The translations under genes were made by a program, and so were the position numbers. Below are positions 23,755-31,945 of a DNA stretch of 64,000 nucleotides, in pieces. The stretch's first letter is position 1; the number at the start of each line of letters is the position of its first letter. The notes beneath the pieces were generated by a model that searched no databases, was not told the origin of the DNA, and saw only the letters and a program-made list of their open reading frames with translations. The stretch is from assembly GCA_902770835.1 (NCBI GenBank), contig CACXUM010000013.1, positions 22,592-86,591 of the forward strand. The letters run 5' to 3'. This stretch comes from an uncultured Bacteroidia bacterium. Lineage in GTDB: Bacteria; Bacteroidota; Bacteroidia; Bacteroidales; F082.

Positions 23755-23819
23755 ATTTCCGTAGGGAATATTTCTAATGCACCAGCACCGTGAAACACCC
23801 GTTTTTCGGTGCTGTTTTT
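23755..23819 (+). ncRNA. Probable small RNA at the right end of the element
   Basis: A promoter at 23717-23748 is followed only about 65 bases later by a terminator hairpin with a perfect eight-base stem (CAGCACCG at 23783-23790, CGGTGCTG at 23807-23814) and TTTTT. No meaningful open frame lies between. The transcript start is estimated from the -7 box. It might regulate the element or the helper; it could also be the remains of a gene leader. Confidence 0.45.
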
Positions 23820-23837
23820 GTCTTATTTTGGAATAAA

Positions 23838-23858
23838 TGGGGAAAAAGTGGGGAAAAA
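23838..23858. repeat. 21-base direct repeat, right copy
   Basis: Identical to 16130-16150 and in the same orientation, 55 bases inside the right att site. Confidence 0.65.
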
Positions 23859-23861
23859 CAC

Positions 23862-23904
23862 AAAAAGAAAAATCCCAATATATTGACTATCAATAATATT
23901 GGGG
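23862..23904 (-). terminator. Terminator for tRNA-Leu supplied by the element
   Basis: Read on the minus strand: stem CCCAATAT / ATATTGGG with a 14-base AT-rich loop, followed by TTTTTCTTTTT. It lies 10 bases beyond the tRNA 3' end, inside the element. Confidence 0.7.
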
Positions 23905-23913
23905 TTTCTTATT

Positions 23914-23926
23914 GTACCCGAGGCCG
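23914..23926. repeat. attR core in the 3' end of tRNA-Leu
   Basis: GTACCCGAGGCCG, identical to 15975-15987; here it covers the acceptor and part of the T stem of the intact tRNA. Confidence 0.8.
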
Positions 23927-23999
23927 GGCTCGAACCGGCACGGCTTTAAAGGCCAAGGGATTTTAAGTCCCTCGTGTCTACCAATTCCACCACTCAGGC
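23915..23999 (-). tRNA. tRNA-Leu (anticodon TAA)
   Basis: 85 bases on the minus strand. Acceptor stem GCCTGAG with CTCGGGT (two G-T pairs), anticodon loop CTTAAAA giving TAA, a variable arm with the stem CCTTGGC-type bases as expected for a class II tRNA, and GGTTCGAGCC in the T arm. CCA is not encoded. Its 3' end is the integration site of the element. Confidence 0.93.
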
Positions 24000-24006
24000 A
24001 CTTACA

Positions 24007-24031
24007 CAAAAAATCCCGACTTCCATCGGGA
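24007..24031 (-). terminator. Terminator after the tRNA-Gly pair
   Basis: Minus strand: stem TCCCGA / TCGGGA, six-base loop and a run of seven T (with TTTTTTTG). It separates the Gly genes from tRNA-Leu. Confidence 0.7.
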
Positions 24032-24039
24032 CCTTGTGG

Positions 24040-24112
<73 letters not shown>

Positions 24113-24120
24113 AAAAGCGG

Positions 24121-24193
<73 letters not shown>

Positions 24194-24208
24194 TTGCGAA
24201 TTGCGCGG

Positions 24209-24216
24209 CAAAAGTA
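24209..24216 (-). promoter_or_regulatory. -7 box (TACTTTTG) of the tRNA genes
   Basis: Read on the minus strand, 16 bases before the first base of the first tRNA-Gly. Confidence 0.6.
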
Positions 24217-24478
24217 CTACTTTTTTCAATTCCGCAAGCATTTTCGAGAAAAAATTTCCAGTTTTTTTTTCTTGGACACGAATTTCCATCAATGATTCAT
24301 GAATTTCCAAAAATAAAATTCCTGAATAATTCGTGTTCAATTTGTGGAAATTTATGTTGAAAATCAACAATTTGCATTTCATCAACATTCCTTTCTCGCA
24401 AACCGAATTGAGTTTTTCGTGTAATTCTTTGTAGTTTTACGCCGAGTTTTGCGTCTAATAGGCAAAAGATTCTGAACG

Positions 24479-24961
24479 ATGAAAAAGGAAGAAACGGAAT
24501 TTGCGAACATCGTGAAAGCGCACAAAAACACCATCTTCACCGTGTGCTACCTCTTCTCGAAGAACCAGGACGAGGTGAACGACCTGTTCCAAGAGACGCT
24601 CATCAACCTTTGGCGGGGCTTCGACTCGTTCAAGGGGCAATGCAACGTGAAGACTTGGATTTGGCGCGTCAGCCTCAACACCTGCCTCACCGCTGAGCGC
24701 AAGAAGAAACGCAGCGTGGAAACCGTGCCGCTCTCGATGGACATCAACCTCTTCACCGACACCGACGACGACACCCGACAAATCCAGCAACTCTACCGCC
24801 GCATCAACAAACTCGGCGTGGTCGATAGGACCATCATCCTGCTTTGGCTTGAAAACATGAGCTATGAGGAAATCGGGCAAATCATCGGCATCTCCACGAA
24901 GAACGTCTCCGTCAAATTGGTCAGAATCAAGGAACAACTGAAGAAAATGTCAAACGAATAA
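24479..24961 (+). CDS. ECF-type RNA polymerase sigma factor
   Basis: 160 residues. Region 2 is clear: VCYLFSKNQDEVNDLFQETLINLWRGFDSF, with WIWRVSLNTC. Region 4 has the HTH LLWLENMSYEEIGQIIGISTKNVSVKLVRIKEQL. The next gene starts 12 bases later and encodes a small membrane protein instead of a zinc-finger anti-sigma, so control may differ from the locus at 12789. A leader of about 280 bases without genes, AT rich, separates it from the tRNAs. Confidence 0.9.
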   Translation: MKKEETEFANIVKAHKNTIFTVCYLFSKNQDEVNDLFQETLINLWRGFDSFKGQCNVKTWIWRVSLNTCLTAERKKKRSVETVPLSMDINLFTDTDDDTRQIQQLYRRINKLGVVDRTIILLWLENMSYEEIGQIIGISTKNVSVKLVRIKEQLKKMSNE

Positions 24962-24973
24962 AAACGCAAAGCA

Positions 24974-25552
24974 ATGGAAAACAACGAATTGGAAGAAATG
25001 CGGGCGCAATTGGCCACGTTGAACGAGAAGTTGGAAAACGAAAGCATCGTTGACGAAAGGCTTGTCAGTGAAGCCACAAAAAAGCACCTTTCAGAATTGC
25101 AGCGGAAACTGATTGGCAGAATCATCATAATTACCGCATGGGCAGTTTTCTTGTATTGGCAGCTGGAACTTGGGATTTTTTTTCTCTGGTGTTTGGGGCT
25201 TCTTATCACAAGCATTTATGTATATTGGGTAGTCCGCAAAGGCGATTCTGCCTCCATGCCTGTGACGCAATATGCGCGGCGACTGCGCAAGGCCTTGAAA
25301 ATCTATAAAATAGGAAACAGGTTTCTATGGATTTTAACCATTTTGCTCATAATGGCTTGGGGAGTCTATGTGTTTGTTTTAAGTGTTTCATATAGACCTT
25401 CAGGAGCATTTGTCCTTCTCTTTGTATGTTCCTTTATTGCCTTGATTCTAATAGTGGCCTATTTTATCAGCAATGTGTATGTTACTCCTGATGTCGAACT
25501 GAAGTTGGAGATGGTTTTGGAGGATTTGGGCAAAGACAATCAGGATGCCTAA
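24974..25552 (+). CDS. Membrane protein linked to an ECF sigma factor
   Basis: 192 residues. An N-terminal acidic helix with coiled-coil character (NNELEEMRAQLATLNEKLENES, about 2-24) is followed by four membrane segments in two pairs (about 48-62 and 63-82, then 115-136 and 143-167). No zinc-finger anti-sigma motif. It lies 12 bases after the sigma gene, so it could bind the sigma factor through the cytosolic helix, but that is inference. Proteins of this layout behind ECF genes are frequent in Bacteroidetes without a known function. Confidence 0.7.
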   Translation: MENNELEEMRAQLATLNEKLENESIVDERLVSEATKKHLSELQRKLIGRIIIITAWAVFLYWQLELGIFFLWCLGLLITSIYVYWVVRKGDSASMPVTQYARRLRKALKIYKIGNRFLWILTILLIMAWGVYVFVLSVSYRPSGAFVLLFVCSFIALILIVAYFISNVYVTPDVELKLEMVLEDLGKDNQDA

Positions 25553-25582
25553 CAAACGAAATTTCAGTTCAAATCCAAATAC

Positions 25583-25611
25583 TTGGTTTTCATTGAAAAG
25601 TTGTAATTTTG
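25583..25611 (+). promoter_or_regulatory. Promoter of the CPBP protease gene
   Basis: TTG at 25583-25585, an 18-base spacer and TAATTTTG at 25604-25611, 20 bases before the ATG. Confidence 0.6.
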
Positions 25612-25631
25612 CAAATTAAAACAATAGAAAT

Positions 25632-26387
25632 ATGGACGATGGAATAGGTAAAACGATAAAGCTGTTTCTGCTTTGGTTGGGCTTGTTTTTGGCTCTACCA
25701 ATCATCGGTGCAATCGTAGGACGCTTCTTTACGAGCCCTGCAAACTATGAAATCTTGAAATGGTCGCAACTATTGGGATATGTCCTAATGATTATCATTT
25801 TTTTCGGCAAACGCTATGTTGAGCTGTCATTTGGTCACATTGAGCGGCGTATGGTCTGGCCTGCCGTCGGCATGTCTGTCTTGATTGCCGCATCTCAAGC
25901 GTTTGTTTTGTTTTCAGCATTGTCTTTGATTGATGTTGACCTTCAATTTCAGGGTGAAGAATTAGAGCGTCGTCAACGGCTTGTTTCCGGAATTGCTGGA
26001 ATACTCAATGCCTGCATTTTTGCCCCAATAGGAGAAGAGATTTGTTTTCGCGGCATTATTCTTGGTGGTCTGCTGAAAACGCGATGCCGCCCGTGGTTGG
26101 CCATCCTCATCTCCGCTCTCCTTTTCGCTTTGCTTCACGGATTGGGGGCGAATTTCGTCACCGCCTTGCTGTTCGGAATCCTTGTCGGCTGGCTCTACTG
26201 GCGCACGGGAAGCATCATCCCTGGCATCATCATTCATATCTCCAACAATTCACTCACTGCCATAGATATAAGCAACCGAACCAACACCTTTTATCTGATT
26301 ATCCTTGTCGTTGGCCTTGTTTTGCTGGCATACGGTGTCTGGTGGTTTTGGAAAAAGTGTAAGTATGACACGGAGGAGGTGAAATAA
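25632..26387 (+). CDS. CPBP-family intramembrane glutamic protease (Abi/Rce1-like)
   Basis: 251 residues with about eight membrane segments. The three CPBP motifs are intact: EEICFR (Glu-Glu-x-x-x-Arg) near 136, FALLH near 165 (Phe-x-x-x-His) and HISNN near 203 (His-x-x-x-Asn). These residues form the active site of Rce1-type proteases in the membrane. Bacterial members act in bacteriocin self-immunity, pheromone processing or unknown tasks. It has its own promoter and no obvious partner gene. Confidence 0.9.
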   Translation: MDDGIGKTIKLFLLWLGLFLALPIIGAIVGRFFTSPANYEILKWSQLLGYVLMIIIFFGKRYVELSFGHIERRMVWPAVGMSVLIAASQAFVLFSALSLIDVDLQFQGEELERRQRLVSGIAGILNACIFAPIGEEICFRGIILGGLLKTRCRPWLAILISALLFALLHGLGANFVTALLFGILVGWLYWRTGSIIPGIIIHISNNSLTAIDISNRTNTFYLIILVVGLVLLAYGVWWFWKKCKYDTEEVK

Positions 26388-26422
26388 ACCCGCACCGAAC
26401 TATGTTGTTTGCCGAAAAAAGC

Positions 26423-26430
26423 TATTTTTG
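26423..26430 (+). promoter_or_regulatory. -7 box (TATTTTTG) upstream of 26458
   Basis: 28 bases before the ATG at 26458; the -33 region is not clear. Confidence 0.5.
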
Positions 26431-26457
26431 CCCTCAATTTCAGTAAACTCTCCGCTT

Positions 26458-27807
26458 ATGAAAAAGAGCTTTAGCTTCACAATTGCCTTGCTTTTTCTGG
26501 CCTTTTCGCTTTCCGCCCAAACCAACACCATTGTTTACGGCAACCTCGGCGTGGAAAACGTGAACATCAGCATCGCGAACACGCAATATGGCACCAGCAC
26601 TGATACCAAAGGCCGTTACGAACTGCCGCTTTACGACCGCACAAAAGCCGTCAACCTTTATTATTCGTGCATCGGTTATCAAGACACCGTCGTGAGCCTT
26701 ACTCCGAAGCAGTTGCAGCGCGACTCCATCAACATCAGTTTCCGAATGAGGAAGATGAGCTACGACCTTCAGGAAGTGGGCGTTACGGCACACAGCGACT
26801 TTTACCGAAGCCCGCGTGGCACCAACATCGCCGACATAGCCTTTGCCGATGACAGGATTTTAGTGCTTGAAAACAGGGCAAAAACCTCCTCGTTGCGCCT
26901 ACTCGACCTCAATGGCAATGAGATGGGTGTTACGGATTTTGATGGCTTTTATGATGAACTGTATATCGACGCTTTCGGGGATTTTCTCCTTTTGGGTCAA
27001 GACTCTTGCTTGCAGGTTTGTTTCGATGCGGCGGGGAAAGCCTTGCCCGTTTCCACATTCACGAAAGACCTCTTCCGCGACAAAATCAGAAAAATCGTGT
27101 TTGAGTTCAACGATGCTTACCTGTTGCGTAACACGGCCTACGAGAAGCGTGACTATTATGTGAAGGAGTTCCACGGGCAGGCGCAAACCTACAACTATGT
27201 GCTGAAAAACGACTCTTTGAAACAAAGGCGTTTTCTCTATCGTTTCATCGACACAGTAGCGGTCAATGTGTGCCAATCCTATCTGAATGAGATATTTGCC
27301 ATTTATAATAGTGAGGTGCCAGAGAATGAAAACGAGTTAGTTTTGGGCGTATGGGACGGCAATCTGCTCCGTTTGACGGTTAATTATAAGATACACAAGC
27401 GAATTGGTTGGTATTGTCAGGTATTGGCCACCGAGTACCATACTATTGCATTGAAGTTCAATGATTTCATTCAACTTGTTGATTTGGAGAATTTTGAAAT
27501 CGTGGAGTTTGACAAGGATTTCCAATTATCAGGCAAACGCCCGCTTACTATCGTTTCGGGGAAAAACTATTTTGCCAATCAGTTTCTTACTGATGAAGCC
27601 ACGGGGAATACTTACGGCCTTTTCATGCAGAACGGAATCAATTATCTCGGTTGCTATGACCCAGCCAAAGGCACGGTAGGAATGGGCCAAAAAGCCAGTA
27701 ACAGCATATACCCACGGACTTTCAAGGTGCATAATGGCTATGCCTATAGTGTGTATTTCGACAAGGAGCGGCTGTTTGGGAGGATTAATCGGGTGAAGAT
27801 AGATTAG
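26458..27807 (+). CDS. Exported protein with carboxypeptidase-regulatory-like domain and propeller-like repeats
   Basis: 449 residues from ATG 26458; the longer frame begins before the promoter. Signal peptide about 1-21 (LFLAFSLSAQ). Residues about 25-105 form a CarboxypepD_reg-like beta sandwich (NTQYGTSTDTKGRYELPL, then YYSCIGYQD), as seen at the start of SusC-like receptors. The remaining 340 residues contain repeats such as LRLLDLNGNEMGVTDFD and LQVCFDAAGKALPVSTF, consistent with a beta propeller. Function unknown; likely periplasmic or surface exposed. Confidence 0.7.
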   Translation: MKKSFSFTIALLFLAFSLSAQTNTIVYGNLGVENVNISIANTQYGTSTDTKGRYELPLYDRTKAVNLYYSCIGYQDTVVSLTPKQLQRDSINISFRMRKMSYDLQEVGVTAHSDFYRSPRGTNIADIAFADDRILVLENRAKTSSLRLLDLNGNEMGVTDFDGFYDELYIDAFGDFLLLGQDSCLQVCFDAAGKALPVSTFTKDLFRDKIRKIVFEFNDAYLLRNTAYEKRDYYVKEFHGQAQTYNYVLKNDSLKQRRFLYRFIDTVAVNVCQSYLNEIFAIYNSEVPENENELVLGVWDGNLLRLTVNYKIHKRIGWYCQVLATEYHTIALKFNDFIQLVDLENFEIVEFDKDFQLSGKRPLTIVSGKNYFANQFLTDEATGNTYGLFMQNGINYLGCYDPAKGTVGMGQKASNSIYPRTFKVHNGYAYSVYFDKERLFGRINRVKID

Positions 27808-27820
27808 AAAGGGGATAATA

Positions 27821-29041
27821 TCAATACAGCATTCCAAACATCCACAAGGGAATGCGGTTCAAATGACCTATTTCCACATCATCAACGGCGAGATAACTGT
27901 CGGGGATGTTGGCAATCTGCCTGAAATCCTTGCTGCTGCCACCCACTTCAAACAAATACTTCCCATTTAATAAAAAGTCGCCTTTTTCGGGCATGGTCAA
28001 CTGGCCAATGGCAGACAACTGGTTGGCGAAAAATGTCTCGCGGCAAGTACCGAGATTCACCACAGACGACAAAGCATACATCAGATTGCCGTTGCCCAAG
28101 AAAATCTTTCCGGGTTTTGCGAGGTGCTTGTAGTCCTTTTGTTCCTTGGTCAACAACAAAAGCAGTCCGGCGCGGTCCAACAAATATAGGATTTTCAGGC
28201 ATTGCGAAGGCGTCACTTCCAATTCTTGGCTCAGTCGGCTGATATTGGGCTGCAAAGGCACATTGGGCGCAATCACCATAAGTAACTGCTTGGCTTTCTG
28301 CACTGTAGCGTAAGTAATATCCTCAGCGGCGGGCATGTCGCTTTCCACCACCACATTGGCCACCTCGCGCAGCCGCGAATGGAAATCGTCAACAGAAATG
28401 GAATCCTTGTAAAAAGGATAATACCCCGACTGCAAATAGCGATCAAAATACTGAAGCACACGGGTTTGCGAAACGATTTTCATCGCAATGGGCAAATGCG
28501 AACCCAACAAGTCTTCGATACTCACGACAGGGAATGCCCCCAAGCCCTCAAATTCAAGGTATTCGCGGAACGAAAGCCCGTGCATGGTGTAAAGCATTTG
28601 CCGGCGCGACAGATCGACTTTGGAATGGTCAATTTCCAACATCGAAGAGCCAGTGTAAACAATGTGCAACTGGGGATAACTGTCATAGATGTTCTTGATG
28701 TAGCGACTCCATTGGTCAAGTTTGTGAACCTCGTCCAAAAACAGATGGGTGAATCCATGCGTATAAAGGTATTCCACCAAATTGAGCAAGTCGTGGGCAC
28801 GAAACCAAAGGTCGTCCAACGAGGCGTAAAACACATTTTGCAAATCGGGGAAACTCTCTTTGATATGCTGCAGCAACAAGGTGCTTTTTCCCACGCCTCG
28901 GGCACCTTTGATGCCAATCAGCCTCGCTTTCCAATTGATTTTGTCGTGAAGATACCGTTTGAAGGTCAAATCGACCTCGTTCATCTTGTTATTGAACTGA
29001 TTTACAAGAGGTAAAATATCCTGATATTCCATTTTGTACAT
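27821..29041 (-). CDS. Stand-alone ATPase (COG1373 type), ATPase b
   Basis: 406 residues from ATG 29041; ATG 29032 is also possible and would leave a slightly longer leader after the promoter. Walker A GARGVGKST at 46-54, Walker B HLFLDEVHKL near 100, sensor VYTGSSM near 130, then FREYLEFEGLG and an HTH-like SRLSQELEVTPSQCLKIL. The C-terminal region (GDFLLNGKYLFEVGGSS) has the shape of a PD-(D/E)XK core, but Gly replaces the usual Lys, so nuclease activity is doubtful. The promoter is TATTTTTG at 29059-29052 with three palindromes upstream. Confidence 0.85.
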   Translation of the reverse strand: MYKMEYQDILPLVNQFNNKMNEVDLTFKRYLHDKINWKARLIGIKGARGVGKSTLLLQHIKESFPDLQNVFYASLDDLWFRAHDLLNLVEYLYTHGFTHLFLDEVHKLDQWSRYIKNIYDSYPQLHIVYTGSSMLEIDHSKVDLSRRQMLYTMHGLSFREYLEFEGLGAFPVVSIEDLLGSHLPIAMKIVSQTRVLQYFDRYLQSGYYPFYKDSISVDDFHSRLREVANVVVESDMPAAEDITYATVQKAKQLLMVIAPNVPLQPNISRLSQELEVTPSQCLKILYLLDRAGLLLLLTKEQKDYKHLAKPGKIFLGNGNLMYALSSVVNLGTCRETFFANQLSAIGQLTMPEKGDFLLNGKYLFEVGGSSKDFRQIANIPDSYLAVDDVEIGHLNRIPLWMFGMLY

Positions 29042-29070
29042 TTTTTCAGTGCAAAAATACGATTTTTATA

Positions 29071-29144
29071 CTTTTCAAAGCATAAAAATTGGAAATTTTC
29101 TGCTTTCCAAAGCATAAAATCTGCAAAATTCTTTCTTTACAAAG
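29071..29144. repeat. Three palindromes at exact 32-base spacing upstream of ATPase b
   Basis: CTTTTCAAAG (29071), CTTTCCAAAG (29103) and CTTTACAAAG (29135), each CTTTNCAAAG, followed by GCATAAA or GCAGAAA. The 32-base spacing (three helical turns) puts all three on one face of the DNA. They begin 12 bases upstream of the -7 box. Confidence 0.75.
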
Positions 29145-29194
29145 CAGAAATTTGTGATTCTGGAGTGCTTAGTTCCTCGCAGTGATGTGCCTCA

Positions 29195-29241
29195 CGTCCC
29201 GAAGGGACGACATTACCGTAACCGTAGGTCGCGACCTACGG
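29195..29241. repeat. REP-like double palindrome between mutS and ATPase b
   Basis: CGTCCCGAAGGGACG (29195-29209) and CCGTAGGTCGCGACCTACGG (29222-29241), both perfect palindromes, 12 bases apart. The sequence resembles dispersed extragenic repeats common in Bacteroidales. Confidence 0.7.
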
Positions 29242-29270
29242 CAGCGACCGGCAGGCTCAATCCACGTCAA

Positions 29271-31874
29271 TCAGCGATTCAGCAACTTCTTAATCTCATT
29301 CAACTTCATCAAAGCCTCGACAGGGGTCAAGGTGTCAATGTTGGTATTGAGAATATCTTCCTTGATTTGCAGCAGCAGCGGGTCATCCAACTGGATGAAA
29401 CTCAACTGCATACCGTCTTCCACTTTCTTGGTGGCGGCTTTCTCGACTTCCTCGCTGGTGTGCGATTTCTCCAAAACGGACAATAACGCCGTGGCGCGTT
29501 CAACGACTTTGCGGGGCATTCCGGCCATCTCGGCCACGTGGATACCGAAACTGTGGGCACTGCCGCCGCGCTTCAACTTGCGCAGGAAAACCACCTTGTT
29601 GCCGACTTCCTTCACCGAAACGTGATAGTTCTTGATGCGGGCGAAGGAGTCCTCCATCTCGTTCAGTTCGTGGTAGTGCGTGGCAAACATCACCTTGGCG
29701 CGACTCACGGGGTGGTCGTGCAAAAACTCGGTGATGGCCCAAGCGATGCTGATGCCGTCGTAGGTGCTGGTGCCGCGCCCGATTTCGTCAAGCAGCACAA
29801 GGCTCCGCGACGACACATTATTCAAGATGCTCGCCGTTTCGTTCATCTCCACCATAAAGGTTGATTCGCCCGAAGAGATGTTGTCGGAGGCACCCACACG
29901 GGTGAAAATCTTGTCCACCAGCCCGATACGCGCCGAAGCCGCCGGGACGAAACAACCCATTTGCGCCATCAGCACAATTAAGGCGGTTTGGCGCAGCAGG
30001 GCCGACTTACCCGACATATTTGGGCCGGTGATGATGATGATTTGCTGCTTTTCGGTGTCGAGGTAAACGTCGTTGGAGATGTAACTCTCGCCCACGGGCA
30101 TCATCTGCTCAATGACGGGATGGCGGCCTTCCTTGATGTCCAAGACAAACGAATCGTCGATGACGGGCTGCACATAGTTGTTTTTCAGCGAAATGTCGGC
30201 GAAACTCACCAAGCAGTCAATGCGGGCGACCAACGAAGCATCCACTTGAATCGGTTCCACGAACTCTGTCACGGCGGTGACCAATTCATTATAAACCCTT
30301 TGCTCGATGATGCTGATTTTCTCCTCCGCGCCGAGGATTTTCTGCTCGTATTGTTTCAGTTCCTCGGTGATGTAACGCTCGGCGTTGGTCAAAGTTTGCT
30401 TGCGGATCCACTCCGTCGGCACCTTGTCCTTGTGCGAATTGGTGACTTCGAGATAATAGCCGAACACATTGTTGTAGCCCACTTTCAAGGAAGAAATGCC
30501 CGTGCGTTCCGTTTCGCGGCGTTGGATGTTCATCAGATATTCCTTGCCCGAGCGTGACAGGTTACGCAGGTCGTCCAATTCGGCATCCACGCCGTCGGCG
30601 ATGTAGTTGCCTTTGGAGATGACCGCCGGCGCATCGGGATTGAGGTCTTTCTTGATGCGTTCACGAATGCTCGCACAAGGATTGAACTGCTCCGCAAAAC
30701 GTTGCAAGGCAGGGTGTTGACTTTCTTCACAAGACTTCTTCAGCACCTCGATTTGGTCCAAGGCGCGACCCACTTGCAAGAGTTCACGAGGATTCACCCT
30801 TGAAAGCGAAACCTTTGAGATAAGTCGTTCTAAATCACCGACTTGTCGCACGGCATCCTGAAAACGTTGAATCTGGTCACGATGCTCGAAGAAATAGCGC
30901 ACCACTTCATACCGTGCCTCGATTTGCTCCTTGTTTTTCAACGGCAGACTCAGCCAGCGGCGCATCAGTCGCCCGCCCATCGGCGAAACGGTCTTGTCGA
31001 TGACGTCAATCAAAGTTTTGGCGTTCACATTGGTTGTATGCAGCAGCTCCAGATTGCGAATCGTGAACTTGTCCAACCACACATATTGCCCTTGGTCGAT
31101 GCGCGAAAGCGAAGTGATATGTCCTAATTTATCGTGTTGTGTTTCAATCAGATAATGAATCGCTGCGCCTGCCGCAACGATGCCTTTCGGGAAGTCGTCC
31201 ACGCCGAAACCTTTCAGCGAAACCGTTTGGAAATGCTTGTTCAAGGTCTCATTGGCGTAGTCGTCGGTGAAGACCCAGTCGTCGAAAACGGTGAGGTAAT
31301 ACTTGCCCCCGAACAAGTCAATGAAGTCTTTGCGCTTGTTGCGCTGCACCAAAACCTCCGATGGATTGAAACTTTGCAACAGTTTGTCAATGTATTCGTT
31401 AGAGCCTTGTGTGAGGAGAAACTCGCCCGTCGAAACATCTAAGAACGAAACGCCCGAAACCTCCTTTTCGAGATGTACCGAAGCCAAGAAATTGTTCTCC
31501 TTCTGTTCCAACACATTGTCATTATAGGTAACGCCTGGCGTGACCAATTCCACCACACCGCGTTTCACCAACTTCTTGGCCAATTTCGGGTCTTCAAGTT
31601 GCTCGCACACAGCTACTTTCAGTCCGGCGCGAACCAACTTTGGCAGGTAGGAATCCAAGGAATGATAGGGGAAACCGGCCAACTCCACATCCGCCGAAGC
31701 GCCGTTGGAACGTTTGGTCAATACAATGCCCAAAATCTTCGACGACTTCACTGCGTCCTCGCCGTAAGTCTCGTAAAAATCGCCCACGCGGAAAAGCAGC
31801 ATCGCATCAGGATATTTCGCCTTGAACGAGTAATACTGCTTCATTAATGGGGTTTCAGCTGCATTTCCTGCCAT
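29271..31874 (-). CDS. mutS: DNA mismatch repair protein MutS
   Basis: 867 residues, full length for MutS1. Domain I has the mismatch-wedge motif ([16 protein letters not shown], with Phe-x-Glu). The core and clamp follow, then the ATPase: Walker [14 protein letters not shown], the signature STFMVEM, Walker [17 protein letters not shown] and the His of ATHYHEL. The C-terminal tail ends in [12 protein letters not shown]. MutS scans DNA for mismatches and recruits MutL. It is a lone gene; the SpoU methyltransferase gene starts divergently 71 bases away. Confidence 0.97.
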   Translation of the reverse strand: MAGNAAETPLMKQYYSFKAKYPDAMLLFRVGDFYETYGEDAVKSSKILGIVLTKRSNGASADVELAGFPYHSLDSYLPKLVRAGLKVAVCEQLEDPKLAKKLVKRGVVELVTPGVTYNDNVLEQKENNFLASVHLEKEVSGVSFLDVSTGEFLLTQGSNEYIDKLLQSFNPSEVLVQRNKRKDFIDLFGGKYYLTVFDDWVFTDDYANETLNKHFQTVSLKGFGVDDFPKGIVAAGAAIHYLIETQHDKLGHITSLSRIDQGQYVWLDKFTIRNLELLHTTNVNAKTLIDVIDKTVSPMGGRLMRRWLSLPLKNKEQIEARYEVVRYFFEHRDQIQRFQDAVRQVGDLERLISKVSLSRVNPRELLQVGRALDQIEVLKKSCEESQHPALQRFAEQFNPCASIRERIKKDLNPDAPAVISKGNYIADGVDAELDDLRNLSRSGKEYLMNIQRRETERTGISSLKVGYNNVFGYYLEVTNSHKDKVPTEWIRKQTLTNAERYITEELKQYEQKILGAEEKISIIEQRVYNELVTAVTEFVEPIQVDASLVARIDCLVSFADISLKNNYVQPVIDDSFVLDIKEGRHPVIEQMMPVGESYISNDVYLDTEKQQIIIITGPNMSGKSALLRQTALIVLMAQMGCFVPAASARIGLVDKIFTRVGASDNISSGESTFMVEMNETASILNNVSSRSLVLLDEIGRGTSTYDGISIAWAITEFLHDHPVSRAKVMFATHYHELNEMEDSFARIKNYHVSVKEVGNKVVFLRKLKRGGSAHSFGIHVAEMAGMPRKVVERATALLSVLEKSHTSEEVEKAATKKVEDGMQLSFIQLDDPLLLQIKEDILNTNIDTLTPVEALMKLNEIKKLLNR

Positions 31875-31916
31875 AAATTTCTCGAATTAAAGGGTACAAA
31901 ATTAGCGTTTTTTCAT

Positions 31917-31924
31917 TTACTTTG
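31917..31924 (+). promoter_or_regulatory. -7 box (TTACTTTG) upstream of the SpoU methyltransferase gene
   Basis: TTACTTTG differs from TAnnTTTG at one of the conserved bases, 21 bases before ATG 31946. Confidence 0.4.
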
Positions 31925-31945
31925 CGCCCCAAAAGAGAAAAAATC

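Larger units (their letters stand above)
15975..23926. mobile_element. Integrative element of about 7.95 kb in tRNA-Leu(TAA)
   Basis: Bounded by the 13-base repeat GTACCCGAGGCCG, which is the 3' end of tRNA-Leu(TAA): one copy is in the intact tRNA at the right end, the other at the left end beside the tRNA's probable old terminator. Content in order: tyrosine integrase, unknown two-part protein, HTH/excisionase-like protein, RepA-like ATPase, Toprim protein, PD-(D/E)XK nuclease, DUF5681-like protein, then five small unknown proteins and a probable small RNA. No relaxase, coupling protein, conjugation gene, capsid, portal or large terminase was found. A 21-base sequence is repeated identically 143 bases inside the left end and 55 bases inside the right end. 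It therefore looks like a replicating, helper-dependent element such as a phage satellite, but that is inference. Confidence 0.85.

Noticed and set aside
23743-23798. Coding gene starting at the ATG near 23777 after the right-end promoter
   Set aside because: The frame is only a few codons long before the terminator hairpin; a small RNA fits better.
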